Shown: positions 55,351 through 63,413 of the stretch, in pieces | Layout: the number at the start of each line of letters is the position of its first letter | Position numbering within the stretch: position 1 is the stretch's first letter | Assembly: GCA_034086985.1 (NCBI GenBank) | Contig: JAXDZG010000010.1 | Location: forward strand, 62,001-126,000 | Length of the DNA stretch: 64,000 nt | Reading direction: 5' to 3' | Source of the DNA: Phascolarctobacterium_A sp034086985 | GTDB taxonomy: Bacteria; Bacillota; Negativicutes; Acidaminococcales; Acidaminococcaceae | The notes under the pieces: model-generated | The model's input: only the letters and a program-made list of their open reading frames with translations | Database searches by the model: none | Told to the model about the DNA's origin: nothing | Position numbers and translations under genes: made by a program

Positions 55351-58300
55351 ACGAAGTTGTTAATACTGATAAGTATGATAACATTCAGATTTATCCTATA
55401 AATGAAAAAAGACTTACTTTAACCAACGAAAATGGTAAAATCGTTATTAAAAATCCTACTACTTTAGAAGAAATTACTAGTGATGGTAACGGAAAGATTA
55501 ATATTTATGCTAGAAATTTTAATGTGGGGTCTTTTATTGGCACGTTTGCTTTAAATCACGGTAGTATTGATTCAGTTGGCGAACTAAGAATGGATGTTGG
55601 AACTAGTATCACTGTTGATAGTAATACTAGTATAAAAGCAAATCAGATTACCATACTTAACCATTCGGACAATTTTGTAAATAATGGTACAATTACAGGA
55701 TCTGATGCGGTTAGTATAGTGGCAGGTAATACGTATTATAAAGAACTTTCTAGTATTAATAATGTTGGAACTATAGAATCAGAAGCTGGAATAATGAGTT
55801 TCACAGCAACTAATAGTTTTACCAACACTGGTACAATTCAAGCTGATGGTCAAATTAAATTTGCAGTTGGTGGCACTTTAACCAACAAGGGCACAATAGA
55901 ATCTACAAGCAGTAATGTTCAAGCACATATAGGGAGAAATTTTAAGAACATTGCTGTGTATAATAATGAGTCCACAGAAAATCGAACATTGAAAGGTGGT
56001 ATCATCGAAGCAGGCGGTAACGTACAAGTAGATTATAATCTTGATAATGAGGGAATAGGAGCTGCAAAAGAAGCAGGTACCATTGATGGTATTTACAATA
56101 GTGGCCTTATATGGGCTAAGGGTGAGAACGGCCAAGATCCTGTTTATGACGATAAGGGCAATATTGTGAATTCTGGTAGTGGCAATATCTGGCTGACATC
56201 CTCATATAATATAACTAACGAGGGCACTATAGAAGCTGGTCGCCAGATTACTCTCAATGCCAGGGATTTTCTGCATAACCATGGCCTCATTCAGGGAGTA
56301 ACGTATTTGGATATTAAGTCCATTATGGGTTATGTTTATAATCATGATGATGGTATAATTAGATCAACAGGTGGCAATATCGATCTGTCTTCAGGTCAAG
56401 CGAATTTACAGATCAAAGGCGACACCGACGGCCAGAGAAAGGAAGAATATAGAAAATTTACTCCTATAATTATTGAAGGTCTCGTCGAAGCAACTTCTGA
56501 TAAAAATAATACAACTAGTCAAACTAATCAAGGAGATATCAAGATCACAGCCCATCTTGGCGACATTTATGTAGTTGAGGGAACTATCAGAGCAAACGCA
56601 AAACCAGTCACTAGTGGTGAGAAAGAGTCTGCAGCAGGCGATGTGATTCTCGATGCTGCCCGGAATATAACCATCGGCTTTAAGACTGAGTATGCCGAGG
56701 CTGACGACCCTACGACCGATGGAGCTAATGCTGGTAAGTCTGATGAAAGAGAATATTATAGACCCATATTAGATTCTAACTTAGTTCCTTCAAGTCCTTG
56801 CGATGAACCTGCAACAATATCCGGCTCTAATATCACATTGACATCTGGTGACAATGAAAAATATTATATCCTTATCTCAAATACTACAACTGGTAGCAAT
56901 GCTCTGCCTGCTAGCAATACTCTAACTGCTAGCAATGCTATTACTATAAACACCGATAGCATGAATATTGTTGGTGGCACCTTCAATGCAGGTACTTTAG
57001 AAGCCGTTTTAGCAGAAAATGGTGCTTTGAACATAACTGGTGGCACCATCAACGCTGCTAATGTCAATTCCAATAGAAATATGATCATAAATGGTGGTGC
57101 TATTAATACTGGTACGGCTCAGGGAAGCTTAAGTGCAAATAACATCAGCATGGAAAGTGGCACCGTAAGTGGTAAAGATGTAACTATTGCTGCCGATGAT
57201 CAGGTGGAGTTGAAAGGTGGCAGCATTACTGCTGAGGCTGAGGGCGCAGGTAAGCTTACTGTTACTGCTGGTACGGATTTAGTTCATAATGGCGCTATAA
57301 TTACAGCAGATAACGCTGCTTTCAGTGCAGGTAACAAGATTGATTTGAAGAGTGGTAGCTTGACTGCTACTGGGGCTGCTGCTTTTGGAGTTACTACTGG
57401 CACTGCTGGGGCAAATAGTATTGTTGAAAGCACTAGTGGCTATAGTCTTAGTGCAGGTTCTTTGAGCTTGAGTGCAAATCAAGGCAATATTACACTGAAT
57501 GGCGCAAATAATGTTTTGCAGGGTGTAACCTTGGCTAATGTTGGTGGCAATGTTGAAATTGTCAACGGTAATGAAACCAATAATAAGGTATTAACTGTTG
57601 CTACTACTAATGGGACTACAGTTGGTGGCACCATTAATGTTACTAACAATGGCGAAGGCATTACTGTAGAAGGAATTAATGCAACAAATAATGTAAGCCT
57701 AGCTGCCGATAAGGGCATTGCTGTAACTGGCTCTCTTACCACAACAGGTAATGTAGGATTAGATGCTGACGAAGGTATTACTGTAGATGGCAAAGTAAGC
57801 GCCGTGAATGCAAACTTGAAAGCAGCAAAGAGCATAGAAGTAGCTGGCTCTGTTGAAGCAACGAATAATGCAAGCTTGACTGCAGGTGAAGGTATTGCAG
57901 TAAATAATGTTTCTGCACAGGAAAAGGCATCCTTTAGCGCAGGCTTGGACTTCAGCCATAGTAATGGTGTTATTAAGACCAAAGAAGTTGAAGTTATTGC
58001 TGGACGAGATGTGAAGCTCAATGCAGGTAGCATGGAGGCTAGCACTAGTGTAAGCTTGACTGCTGGTAGTACTACAAGTGTTGCTGAAGGTCATGGATAT
58101 ATTTCCGAGGGAACTGAGTATGCTTTGATTGCTCCTCAGGTTACGGCAAGTGCGGTCAAAGCTATCACTTTGGATAGCAGTGCTAACCAATTAGTAAATG
58201 TAGATATCACCCAAGTTGGTGGAGATTTAGCTATTGGCAGTGGCAATAAAAATAGCACTGAAGCCCTGCAGGTGAACATAGCTCAAGGAATTACTGTTAA

Positions 58301-61300
58301 TGGCAGCTTGACGATTAAGAATTATAAGGATGTCGGCGATAATAGCTCCAATGATATAGTTTTAGCAGGTGCGCTGAGTGCCAATCGTATCACTATTACG
58401 AATGCGGAAGCTGATATCAATGCTGGCACAGACGCAGTAATCAGTGCTGACAGCATTAGCTTGCAAGCGAATAGCGGTGCTGTGAACGTAGATGGCAATG
58501 CTACAATTACTGCAAGGAATACTGCAGAAAATAACGGCACATTTGCAGCCAATGCGCAGGATATAAATATAGCTGGCGGTCAGATTACTGCCGATACAGT
58601 AACGCTTACCGCTGCAAACGCTATTAACCAAACTGCGGGCAGCATTGTGGCAACGACCACTGTGGCCTCAGCTGGCACTGATTTGAGCTTGGCAAGCAAT
58701 GCTAACAAGCTGCAAAACGTTACTGTTAAAGCGAATAATGGTAGTGCAAGTATTGTTAGTGGTAATGACGCAGGGGTTGCTTTAAAGGTTCAGACCGATG
58801 GCACCGTTGGCGGCAGTTTAAGCATTCAATCTACAAGTGATATTGTAAGTGAAGGCACCATCTCAGCAGCTGGCGATGTGACTATGACCGCAGGTGATAA
58901 GGTTACCATCAATAGTGGTACTATCAATGCTAATAGTGTTACTGCCAAAGATACAGACCTTTTTGTAAATGGTGGCGCCATTAATGTCGGTACACTAGCT
59001 GCAAGTAAAGGCTTGAATATTGCAAGCAATTCTAGCAATACCACTAATATAACTGCGAATAATATTACTGCTGGCGGAAGCATAGGCATAACTGGTGGTA
59101 ATGTGGTTACGACTAGCGTAGCTGCTGATGAAGCATTGAATATAACTGGTGGTACTGTATCTAGCGATGGAGCAGTTTCTTTGAGTGGCGCTACAGGTGT
59201 AACCATCGGTAGTGCAGCGACTATTAATACTGGCGGTGATTTGACCATTTCTTCAAGTGGTGGCTCAGTGACTAACAATCGCGCTCTGACAGCTAATAGT
59301 GGTTCTGTAACTTTAAGTGGCCAAACTGATGTTACCAATAGTGCAAATATTACTGCTGCTCAAGATGTAACCATGACAGCTACCACAGGAAATGTAAACA
59401 ACTCCAAGGTAGTAAAAGCTAGTGGCGGTAACATTAATTTGACTGCTGGCACGAATATTAATTTGCAGGATGGTTATGGATTAGAGGCTAGCGATACCAT
59501 CAATTTGAACACCGATAATATTGAGATTACTGGTGGCACGATTAAAGCAAATACATTGGCAGCAAGTGGAAGCTTAAATATAACTGGTGGTAAGGTGGAT
59601 AGCACCGGCGCTTTGACTATCAGTGGCGCTAAGGGTGTAACCATCGGCAGTCAAGCAGATATTACTACTGGCAATAATTTGACCATAGCTTCAAGCGGTG
59701 GGGCAGTTGAGAATAATCGCATTCTAAATATTACCACTGGTTCTGTAACCTTGAGTGGTAGCGGTGGCGTTACTAATAATATGAATATCACTGCAGCTCA
59801 GGATATAATTTGGCAGTCTACAACAGGAGCAATCACAAACTCCGGTATACTGTCTGCTGGCCAGGGTATCGGATTGACATCTACTGAAGGAACTATACTC
59901 AACAATGGTATGTTAACTGCAAGAGGTAGCTCTGTGTCTTTGAAGGGCTATAAGGGCATTATTAATAATGGCTATATTGAGGCTAAAGGTAATGTTTCGA
60001 TAATTTCTGAGGATGGAAGCATTACCAATAGAGCAGGTATTGTTGCAGGCAAAAGCTTTGCAACACCCGCAGCATCTCCCTTTAGCCTTAGAGCTAGGGC
60101 TATGGCTAGGGCAGTGGATAACGGCTCTGTAGTGATTAGTGGTAAGGATGGCGTCATCAATCATAATGATAATGTGAATACAAGCATTAGTGCTGCTGGA
60201 AGTGTATCCATAACTTCTGAAGTAGGAGCAGTTCAAAACTCTAGTGCAGTTAACACTAGCGGTTCTGTGGAAATTAGTGGAAGTAATGTTACCAATAGTG
60301 GTGCATTAACAACAACCGGTGGCTCTGTAGAAATCAGCGGCAGTGAAGGTGTGACCAATAATGCCGATATCAAGGCTGGTAGCGGTGTTTCCTTGAATGC
60401 TACAACAGGTGATGTCAAGACCTCTGGTACGATACAAGCTGGCGAAGATGTATCTATGACCTCTAACGCAGGTAAAATTGAAAGTTCCAGCGCAGTAACT
60501 ACTAGTGGATCTGTAACGATGAGCGGCAGTAGCGTAGATAATACTGGTGCATTAACTGCTAACACTGGCTCCGTAACAATCAGCGGCAGCAGTGGCGTAG
60601 ATAACAGTGCAAATATCACTGCAAATGATAGTGTTACCATGTCCTCTGGAGCTGGTTCTGTAACCAATTCTAGTGATGTAAAAGCTGGTACTGGCTCTGT
60701 AGAAATTAGTGGCAACGGCGGCGTTACTAATACTGCCGATATCACTGCTAACCAAAATGTAAATCTCTCTGCCAATGCCGGTGCGATTAGCAACGCTGGT
60801 AGCGTAACCGCAGAAACTGGTAATATTGGCTTGAATAGCAATAACGGTATTACTAGCACTGCTGAAGGCTCTTCCTTAAACGTTAACTCCTTGAATGGCT
60901 CCATTAGCGCAGCTACCACCTATGGCGAGGTAAATATTAGCGAAATTATCGCAGGCGGTAACGCAACAGCTAGCAGCCAAAATGGCAGCGTAAGCATCGG
61001 CACTGTAGCTGGTAACGATGTAGTGCTCACCGGCGGTAGCAATGTCACCATCGGCAGTGTAACCGGCAGTGATGTGGCAATCACAGGTGGCAGCAACTCT
61101 GATGTTAATGTAGACAATATTACTGTGGATAATTCTCTGAAGCTGCAAGGTGATAATATTACTGCTACTAATGTAAATCGTAGCGAGAATGCTAGCGGTG
61201 TTCTGAATGTGGATGTAAGCGGTGCAGGCGGCACTAGTAGCACTGCCCAGGGCGATGTAAACTTGAAGATCGACGGTGACGTAGTTTTCAATAACTTGAA

Positions 61301-61739
61301 CGTGACCGACGCGAAGATTGAAACCACTGGCACCTTGGATGCTTCTAAGATGCATGTGGAAGGTAAAGCTCAGATTACTAGCAGTAATACTACTGTGAAT
61401 GTCTATGGTAAAGATGTTACTCCTGATCCAAATGATCGTAACGCTATTCAAGACAAGGGCGGCGGAGTGTCTCTCACGATTGATAGCAATGGCGTTAAAT
61501 CTGATGATTTAGGCATGGATTACCCGGTTCAGCTGAGTGGCAAGCTGGTGGATTATGATCCCTATGACACCTATCTGGAGCATTATGGCGATGTGGCCGA
61601 TATCTTTGGGCGTACCGACCTCATAGAAGTTTCTGAGCGTCCTAGTGGCGAGGTAGCTCCAGCGGAAGAGGGCAGCATAGTAGTTCTGAAGCAGGATGCT
61701 GAGGGCTTAAGGATTGAGGAACAGAAAAAAGAAGAATAG
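54615..61739 (+). CDS. LktA/filamentous-haemagglutinin-type TpsA exoprotein, 2,374 residues
   Basis: This is the smallest of the three exoproteins. An extended signal peptide (1-49, with LRMKVLR, cleavage near EAYA|A) is followed by a TPS domain (about 50-245, with the IANMHF, NKIGGNLYF and GMVVGSTGVINAGSLTV motifs). The body is a beta-helix of T/N/G/S-rich coils. It lacks the helical inserts and Trp-rich region of the larger two but has three copies of the approximately 85-residue module (from 57495, 58170 and 58689), and a regular GSV-x-(I/M)-SG coil series at 60240-60840. The C-terminus keeps KLVD (residue 2,310), HYGD, RTDL, ERPS, VVLKQD and GLRIE. Start ATG 54615 has a perfect AAGGAGG at 54601-54607. 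The N-terminal third is more AT-rich than the neighbouring genes, suggesting a different history or weaker constraint. It has its own promoter and terminator. Confidence 0.92.
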   Translation: MTRFAKNSWYTHKNLGSKQEDSALRMKVLRYVMAVGFVLSPWLGGEAYAAGIERIDGVTLPNSDVKQAYFTGDDGNVAHIYAEQAHGDVGLNRFQKFEVGANQIANMHFQTAPNGTTLNHLVNTVEGEINISGTVNAIRNNKIGGNLYFMSPKGMVVGSTGVINAGSLTVLANNDTFTTAEGAHYAIYEAVKDYQYWKSPNIDSYITINGKINTETGIDLRAAVVQIKQATSNSVSPSLLTGVVFNEVVNTDKYDNIQIYPINEKRLTLTNENGKIVIKNPTTLEEITSDGNGKINIYARNFNVGSFIGTFALNHGSIDSVGELRMDVGTSITVDSNTSIKANQITILNHSDNFVNNGTITGSDAVSIVAGNTYYKELSSINNVGTIESEAGIMSFTATNSFTNTGTIQADGQIKFAVGGTLTNKGTIESTSSNVQAHIGRNFKNIAVYNNESTENRTLKGGIIEAGGNVQVDYNLDNEGIGAAKEAGTIDGIYNSGLIWAKGENGQDPVYDDKGNIVNSGSGNIWLTSSYNITNEGTIEAGRQITLNARDFLHNHGLIQGVTYLDIKSIMGYVYNHDDGIIRSTGGNIDLSSGQANLQIKGDTDGQRKEEYRKFTPIIIEGLVEATSDKNNTTSQTNQGDIKITAHLGDIYVVEGTIRANAKPVTSGEKESAAGDVILDAARNITIGFKTEYAEADDPTTDGANAGKSDEREYYRPILDSNLVPSSPCDEPATISGSNITLTSGDNEKYYILISNTTTGSNALPASNTLTASNAITINTDSMNIVGGTFNAGTLEAVLAENGALNITGGTINAANVNSNRNMIINGGAINTGTAQGSLSANNISMESGTVSGKDVTIAADDQVELKGGSITAEAEGAGKLTVTAGTDLVHNGAIITADNAAFSAGNKIDLKSGSLTATGAAAFGVTTGTAGANSIVESTSGYSLSAGSLSLSANQGNITLNGANNVLQGVTLANVGGNVEIVNGNETNNKVLTVATTNGTTVGGTINVTNNGEGITVEGINATNNVSLAADKGIAVTGSLTTTGNVGLDADEGITVDGKVSAVNANLKAAKSIEVAGSVEATNNASLTAGEGIAVNNVSAQEKASFSAGLDFSHSNGVIKTKEVEVIAGRDVKLNAGSMEASTSVSLTAGSTTSVAEGHGYISEGTEYALIAPQVTASAVKAITLDSSANQLVNVDITQVGGDLAIGSGNKNSTEALQVNIAQGITVNGSLTIKNYKDVGDNSSNDIVLAGALSANRITITNAEADINAGTDAVISADSISLQANSGAVNVDGNATITARNTAENNGTFAANAQDINIAGGQITADTVTLTAANAINQTAGSIVATTTVASAGTDLSLASNANKLQNVTVKANNGSASIVSGNDAGVALKVQTDGTVGGSLSIQSTSDIVSEGTISAAGDVTMTAGDKVTINSGTINANSVTAKDTDLFVNGGAINVGTLAASKGLNIASNSSNTTNITANNITAGGSIGITGGNVVTTSVAADEALNITGGTVSSDGAVSLSGATGVTIGSAATINTGGDLTISSSGGSVTNNRALTANSGSVTLSGQTDVTNSANITAAQDVTMTATTGNVNNSKVVKASGGNINLTAGTNINLQDGYGLEASDTINLNTDNIEITGGTIKANTLAASGSLNITGGKVDSTGALTISGAKGVTIGSQADITTGNNLTIASSGGAVENNRILNITTGSVTLSGSGGVTNNMNITAAQDIIWQSTTGAITNSGILSAGQGIGLTSTEGTILNNGMLTARGSSVSLKGYKGIINNGYIEAKGNVSIISEDGSITNRAGIVAGKSFATPAASPFSLRARAMARAVDNGSVVISGKDGVINHNDNVNTSISAAGSVSITSEVGAVQNSSAVNTSGSVEISGSNVTNSGALTTTGGSVEISGSEGVTNNADIKAGSGVSLNATTGDVKTSGTIQAGEDVSMTSNAGKIESSSAVTTSGSVTMSGSSVDNTGALTANTGSVTISGSSGVDNSANITANDSVTMSSGAGSVTNSSDVKAGTGSVEISGNGGVTNTADITANQNVNLSANAGAISNAGSVTAETGNIGLNSNNGITSTAEGSSLNVNSLNGSISAATTYGEVNISEIIAGGNATASSQNGSVSIGTVAGNDVVLTGGSNVTIGSVTGSDVAITGGSNSDVNVDNITVDNSLKLQGDNITATNVNRSENASGVLNVDVSGAGGTSSTAQGDVNLKIDGDVVFNNLNVTDAKIETTGTLDASKMHVEGKAQITSSNTTVNVYGKDVTPDPNDRNAIQDKGGGVSLTIDSNGVKSDDLGMDYPVQLSGKLVDYDPYDTYLEHYGDVADIFGRTDLIEVSERPSGEVAPAEEGSIVVLKQDAEGLRIEEQKKEE
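57495..58830 (+). repeat. Three copies of the approximately 85-residue module in exoprotein 3
   Basis: Copies begin at 57495 (LNGANNVLQGV), 58170 (LDSSANQLVNV, ending about 58420 with EADIN) and 58689 (LASNANKLQNV). The second and third resemble copies 4/7 and 5/8 of exoprotein 1 respectively, in the same order. Confidence 0.8.
60060..60119 (+). other. Pro/Arg/Ala-rich interruption in the exoprotein 3 beta-helix
   Basis: Residues about 1816-1835 (core ATPAASPFSLRARAMARAVD) are basic and contain Pro, unlike the surrounding T/S/G/N coils. It may be a flexible or protease-sensitive loop. Confidence 0.55.
60240..60840 (+). repeat. GSV-x-(I/M)-SG coil repeat series in exoprotein 3
   Basis: Five GSV(E/T)(I/M)SG coils alternate with coils reading (A/D)(N/D)I(T/K)A and (V/S)(T/K)(N/T)S(S/G). 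The repeat is about 21-22 residues per coil, two coils per unit. It is the most regular stretch in the window. Confidence 0.8.
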
Positions 61740-61756
61740 AATAACGTAATCTAGAG

Positions 61757-61787
61757 CGGCTCCCCGAAAGGGGAGCCGTTGTGTTTT
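61757..61787 (+). terminator. Rho-independent terminator after exoprotein 3
   Basis: A perfect 9-bp GC-rich stem CGGCTCCCC/GGGGAGCCG (61757-61765 with 61770-61778) with a GAAA tetraloop and a T-rich tail. It closes the TPS locus. Confidence 0.93.
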
Positions 61788-61983
61788 ACTGACTTCGGTA
61801 ATTTGTTTATGGGTCCTGTGAATATACCGAAAAGAATGTTCGCTTTAAAGCTGCGTAGGTAGAAAGCATAGCTCGCTACCGCTTTCCGTCTGAGGAGTTT
61901 TTGTAAACTCGTCATTATCAGTTGATTTTCTACAAGTAATCTGATACCATTATAGTGTTATGTAAAAGAAGCGAGGCGAGCTC

Positions 61984-62127
61984 ATGGCAGACTATATTCT
62001 AGGAGGACTGCTGGTGCTGCTCTTTATCTTAGCAGCCCGCAGCTATTTCGGCAGAAAATTTGGCGGCGACAGCTGCTGCTCAGGCTGCAAAAGCTGTCCC
62101 CACGCCAAAGCTTGTAACAAAAAATAA
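61984..62127 (+). CDS. 47-residue Cys-rich single-pass membrane protein, FeoB-associated type
   Basis: An N-terminal membrane helix (residues about 4-18, YILGGLLVLLFILAA) is followed by a short basic linker (RSYFGRKFGG) and a cytoplasmic Cys cluster (CCSGCKSCPHAKAC: five spaced Cys positions, one of them a CC pair). This is the layout of the FeoB-associated Cys-rich membrane protein family, usually found beside the ferrous-iron transporter genes feoA and feoB; the Cys cluster could bind iron or other metal. No feo gene is present here. The ribosome-binding site (GCGAGGCGAG) is mediocre, and the gene is short, but the stop position, the membrane segment and the Cys pattern are convincing. It lies 49 nt before alr, with no terminator between, so it is probably co-transcribed with it. 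Confidence 0.75.
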   Translation: MADYILGGLLVLLFILAARSYFGRKFGGDSCCSGCKSCPHAKACNKK

Positions 62128-62176
62128 ATTCTTTACAAGAAATATATGCTTTGTTTAAAGCAGGGAGGTCTAGAGG

Positions 62177-63295
62177 GTGCATATTCAACGTGGTGCGTGG
62201 GCCGAAATCAACCTTGATGCGGTGGCCCATAATGTGCAAATGGCCAAGGCCAATTTGAAGCCGACGACGAAGCTGTGTGCCGTAGTCAAGGCCGATGCAT
62301 ATGGTCATGGTGCGGTGCGTGTAGCCCAGGAGGCAGCCCGTAACGGCGCCGACTTTTTTGCAGTGGCCCTGCTGCAGGAGGCAGTGCGCCTGCGTGATGC
62401 AGGCATTGACCAGCCTATTTTAGTATTGGGCTCACTGCTGCCAGAGGTGGCCGATATCTGCGTGCGCTACGACATCAGCCATGCAGTTTTTGATGAAGAA
62501 AGATTATACGCCTTGAATGAAGCGGCTCTGCGCCAGCACACCAAGGCCAAAATACATATTAAAGTGGATACTGGCATGCACCGCATCGGCGTCCATGTGC
62601 GCGATGCAGGCAAATTTGCCAAGCTGGCCGCGTCGTTGCCCGGCATCTACATCGAGGGCGTCTTCTCCCATTTCGCTACGGCGGATGCGGACGACAAGCA
62701 GTACGCTGCCTATCAATTTGCCCGCTTTCAGGAAGCACTCAAGCTCATCGAGGCCGAGGGCGTGCACATCCCCATCAGGCATATCGCTAACAGCGCCGCG
62801 CTCACCGAGCTGGAGGAATATCAGCTGGACATGGTGCGCCAGGGCATTACCCTCTACGGACTGCATCCTGCCCATATGATTGACTGCTATAAGGATTTTG
62901 AGCCGGTCATGACCGTGAAAACCCAGGTTTCCTTTGTGAAGACCTTGCCCGCCGGTGACAGCATCGGCTACGGTCGCAGCTTTACTACAGCGCGGCCCAG
63001 TGTCATTGCTACAGTGCCCATTGGTTATGCGGATGGCGTCAGTCGCCTCTTATCCAACAAGGGATACATGATTATCAACGGCGAGCACGCTCCCATTGTG
63101 GGCAAGGTGTGCATGGATCAGGTCATGCTGGATGTGACGGATATCCCCGACGTGCATGTGGGGACGGAGGTCATAGTTTTTGGCGGACACGAGCTGCCCA
63201 TGGAGCTGGTGGCCGAATGGGCCAATACCATTTGCTATGAAATCATCTGCAATGTGAGCCCCCGTGTACCCCGCGAGTACGTGCGCGGCAATTAA
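62177..63295 (+). CDS. alr: Alanine racemase
   Basis: This 372-residue PLP enzyme interconverts L- and D-alanine for peptidoglycan synthesis in the cytoplasm. The fold type III barrel carries the PLP lysine in AVVKADAYGHG (Lys38). The second catalytic base is Tyr265 in SIGYGRSF, and a conserved CMDQ motif lies at 312-315. Further family marks are VDTGMHRIG and HIANSAA. The C-terminal beta domain ends with the usual PRVPREY. The start is GTG 62177, with GGGAGG at 62163-62168 placed 8 nt upstream. Length is normal for the family. The gene follows a small Cys-rich membrane protein and ends at two consecutive terminator hairpins. Nothing suggests a functional link with the TPS genes. Confidence 0.97.
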   Translation: MHIQRGAWAEINLDAVAHNVQMAKANLKPTTKLCAVVKADAYGHGAVRVAQEAARNGADFFAVALLQEAVRLRDAGIDQPILVLGSLLPEVADICVRYDISHAVFDEERLYALNEAALRQHTKAKIHIKVDTGMHRIGVHVRDAGKFAKLAASLPGIYIEGVFSHFATADADDKQYAAYQFARFQEALKLIEAEGVHIPIRHIANSAALTELEEYQLDMVRQGITLYGLHPAHMIDCYKDFEPVMTVKTQVSFVKTLPAGDSIGYGRSFTTARPSVIATVPIGYADGVSRLLSNKGYMIINGEHAPIVGKVCMDQVMLDVTDIPDVHVGTEVIVFGGHELPMELVAEWANTICYEIICNVSPRVPREYVRGN

Positions 63296-63316
63296 ATACG
63301 CTTTCCCTTATTTTAT

Positions 63317-63354
63317 GGCTGCCGGAGGCTACGGCTAAAGGCAGTCCCTTTTTT
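63317..63354 (+). terminator. Rho-independent terminator after alr
   Basis: GGCTGCC (63317-63323) pairs with GGCAGTC (63340-63346, one G-U), followed by a C-rich junction and six T at 63349-63354. Confidence 0.75.
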
Positions 63355-63355
63355 A

Positions 63356-63408
63356 AAAATAAAGACGTTGCATGTTGGCTTAATGAGGCTAACAGGCAAC
63401 GTCTTTTT
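63356..63408. terminator. Bidirectional terminator between alr and the TenI-like gene
   Basis: AAAGACGTTGC (63361-63371) pairs with GCAACGTCTTT (63396-63406) as a perfect 11-bp stem. T residues follow on the plus strand (63404-63408), and an A-rich flank (63356-63363) gives a T run on the minus strand, so it can serve both convergent genes. Confidence 0.88.
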
Positions 63409-63413
63409 GTGTT

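Noticed and set aside
61800..61983. Inverted repeats (GGTAG/CTACC, GAAAGC/GCTTTC) and a possible TATAGT -10 box before the small Cys-rich gene.
   Set aside because: The stems are mutually exclusive and short, and no acceptable -35 hexamer is at the right distance, so neither a riboswitch nor a promoter is called.
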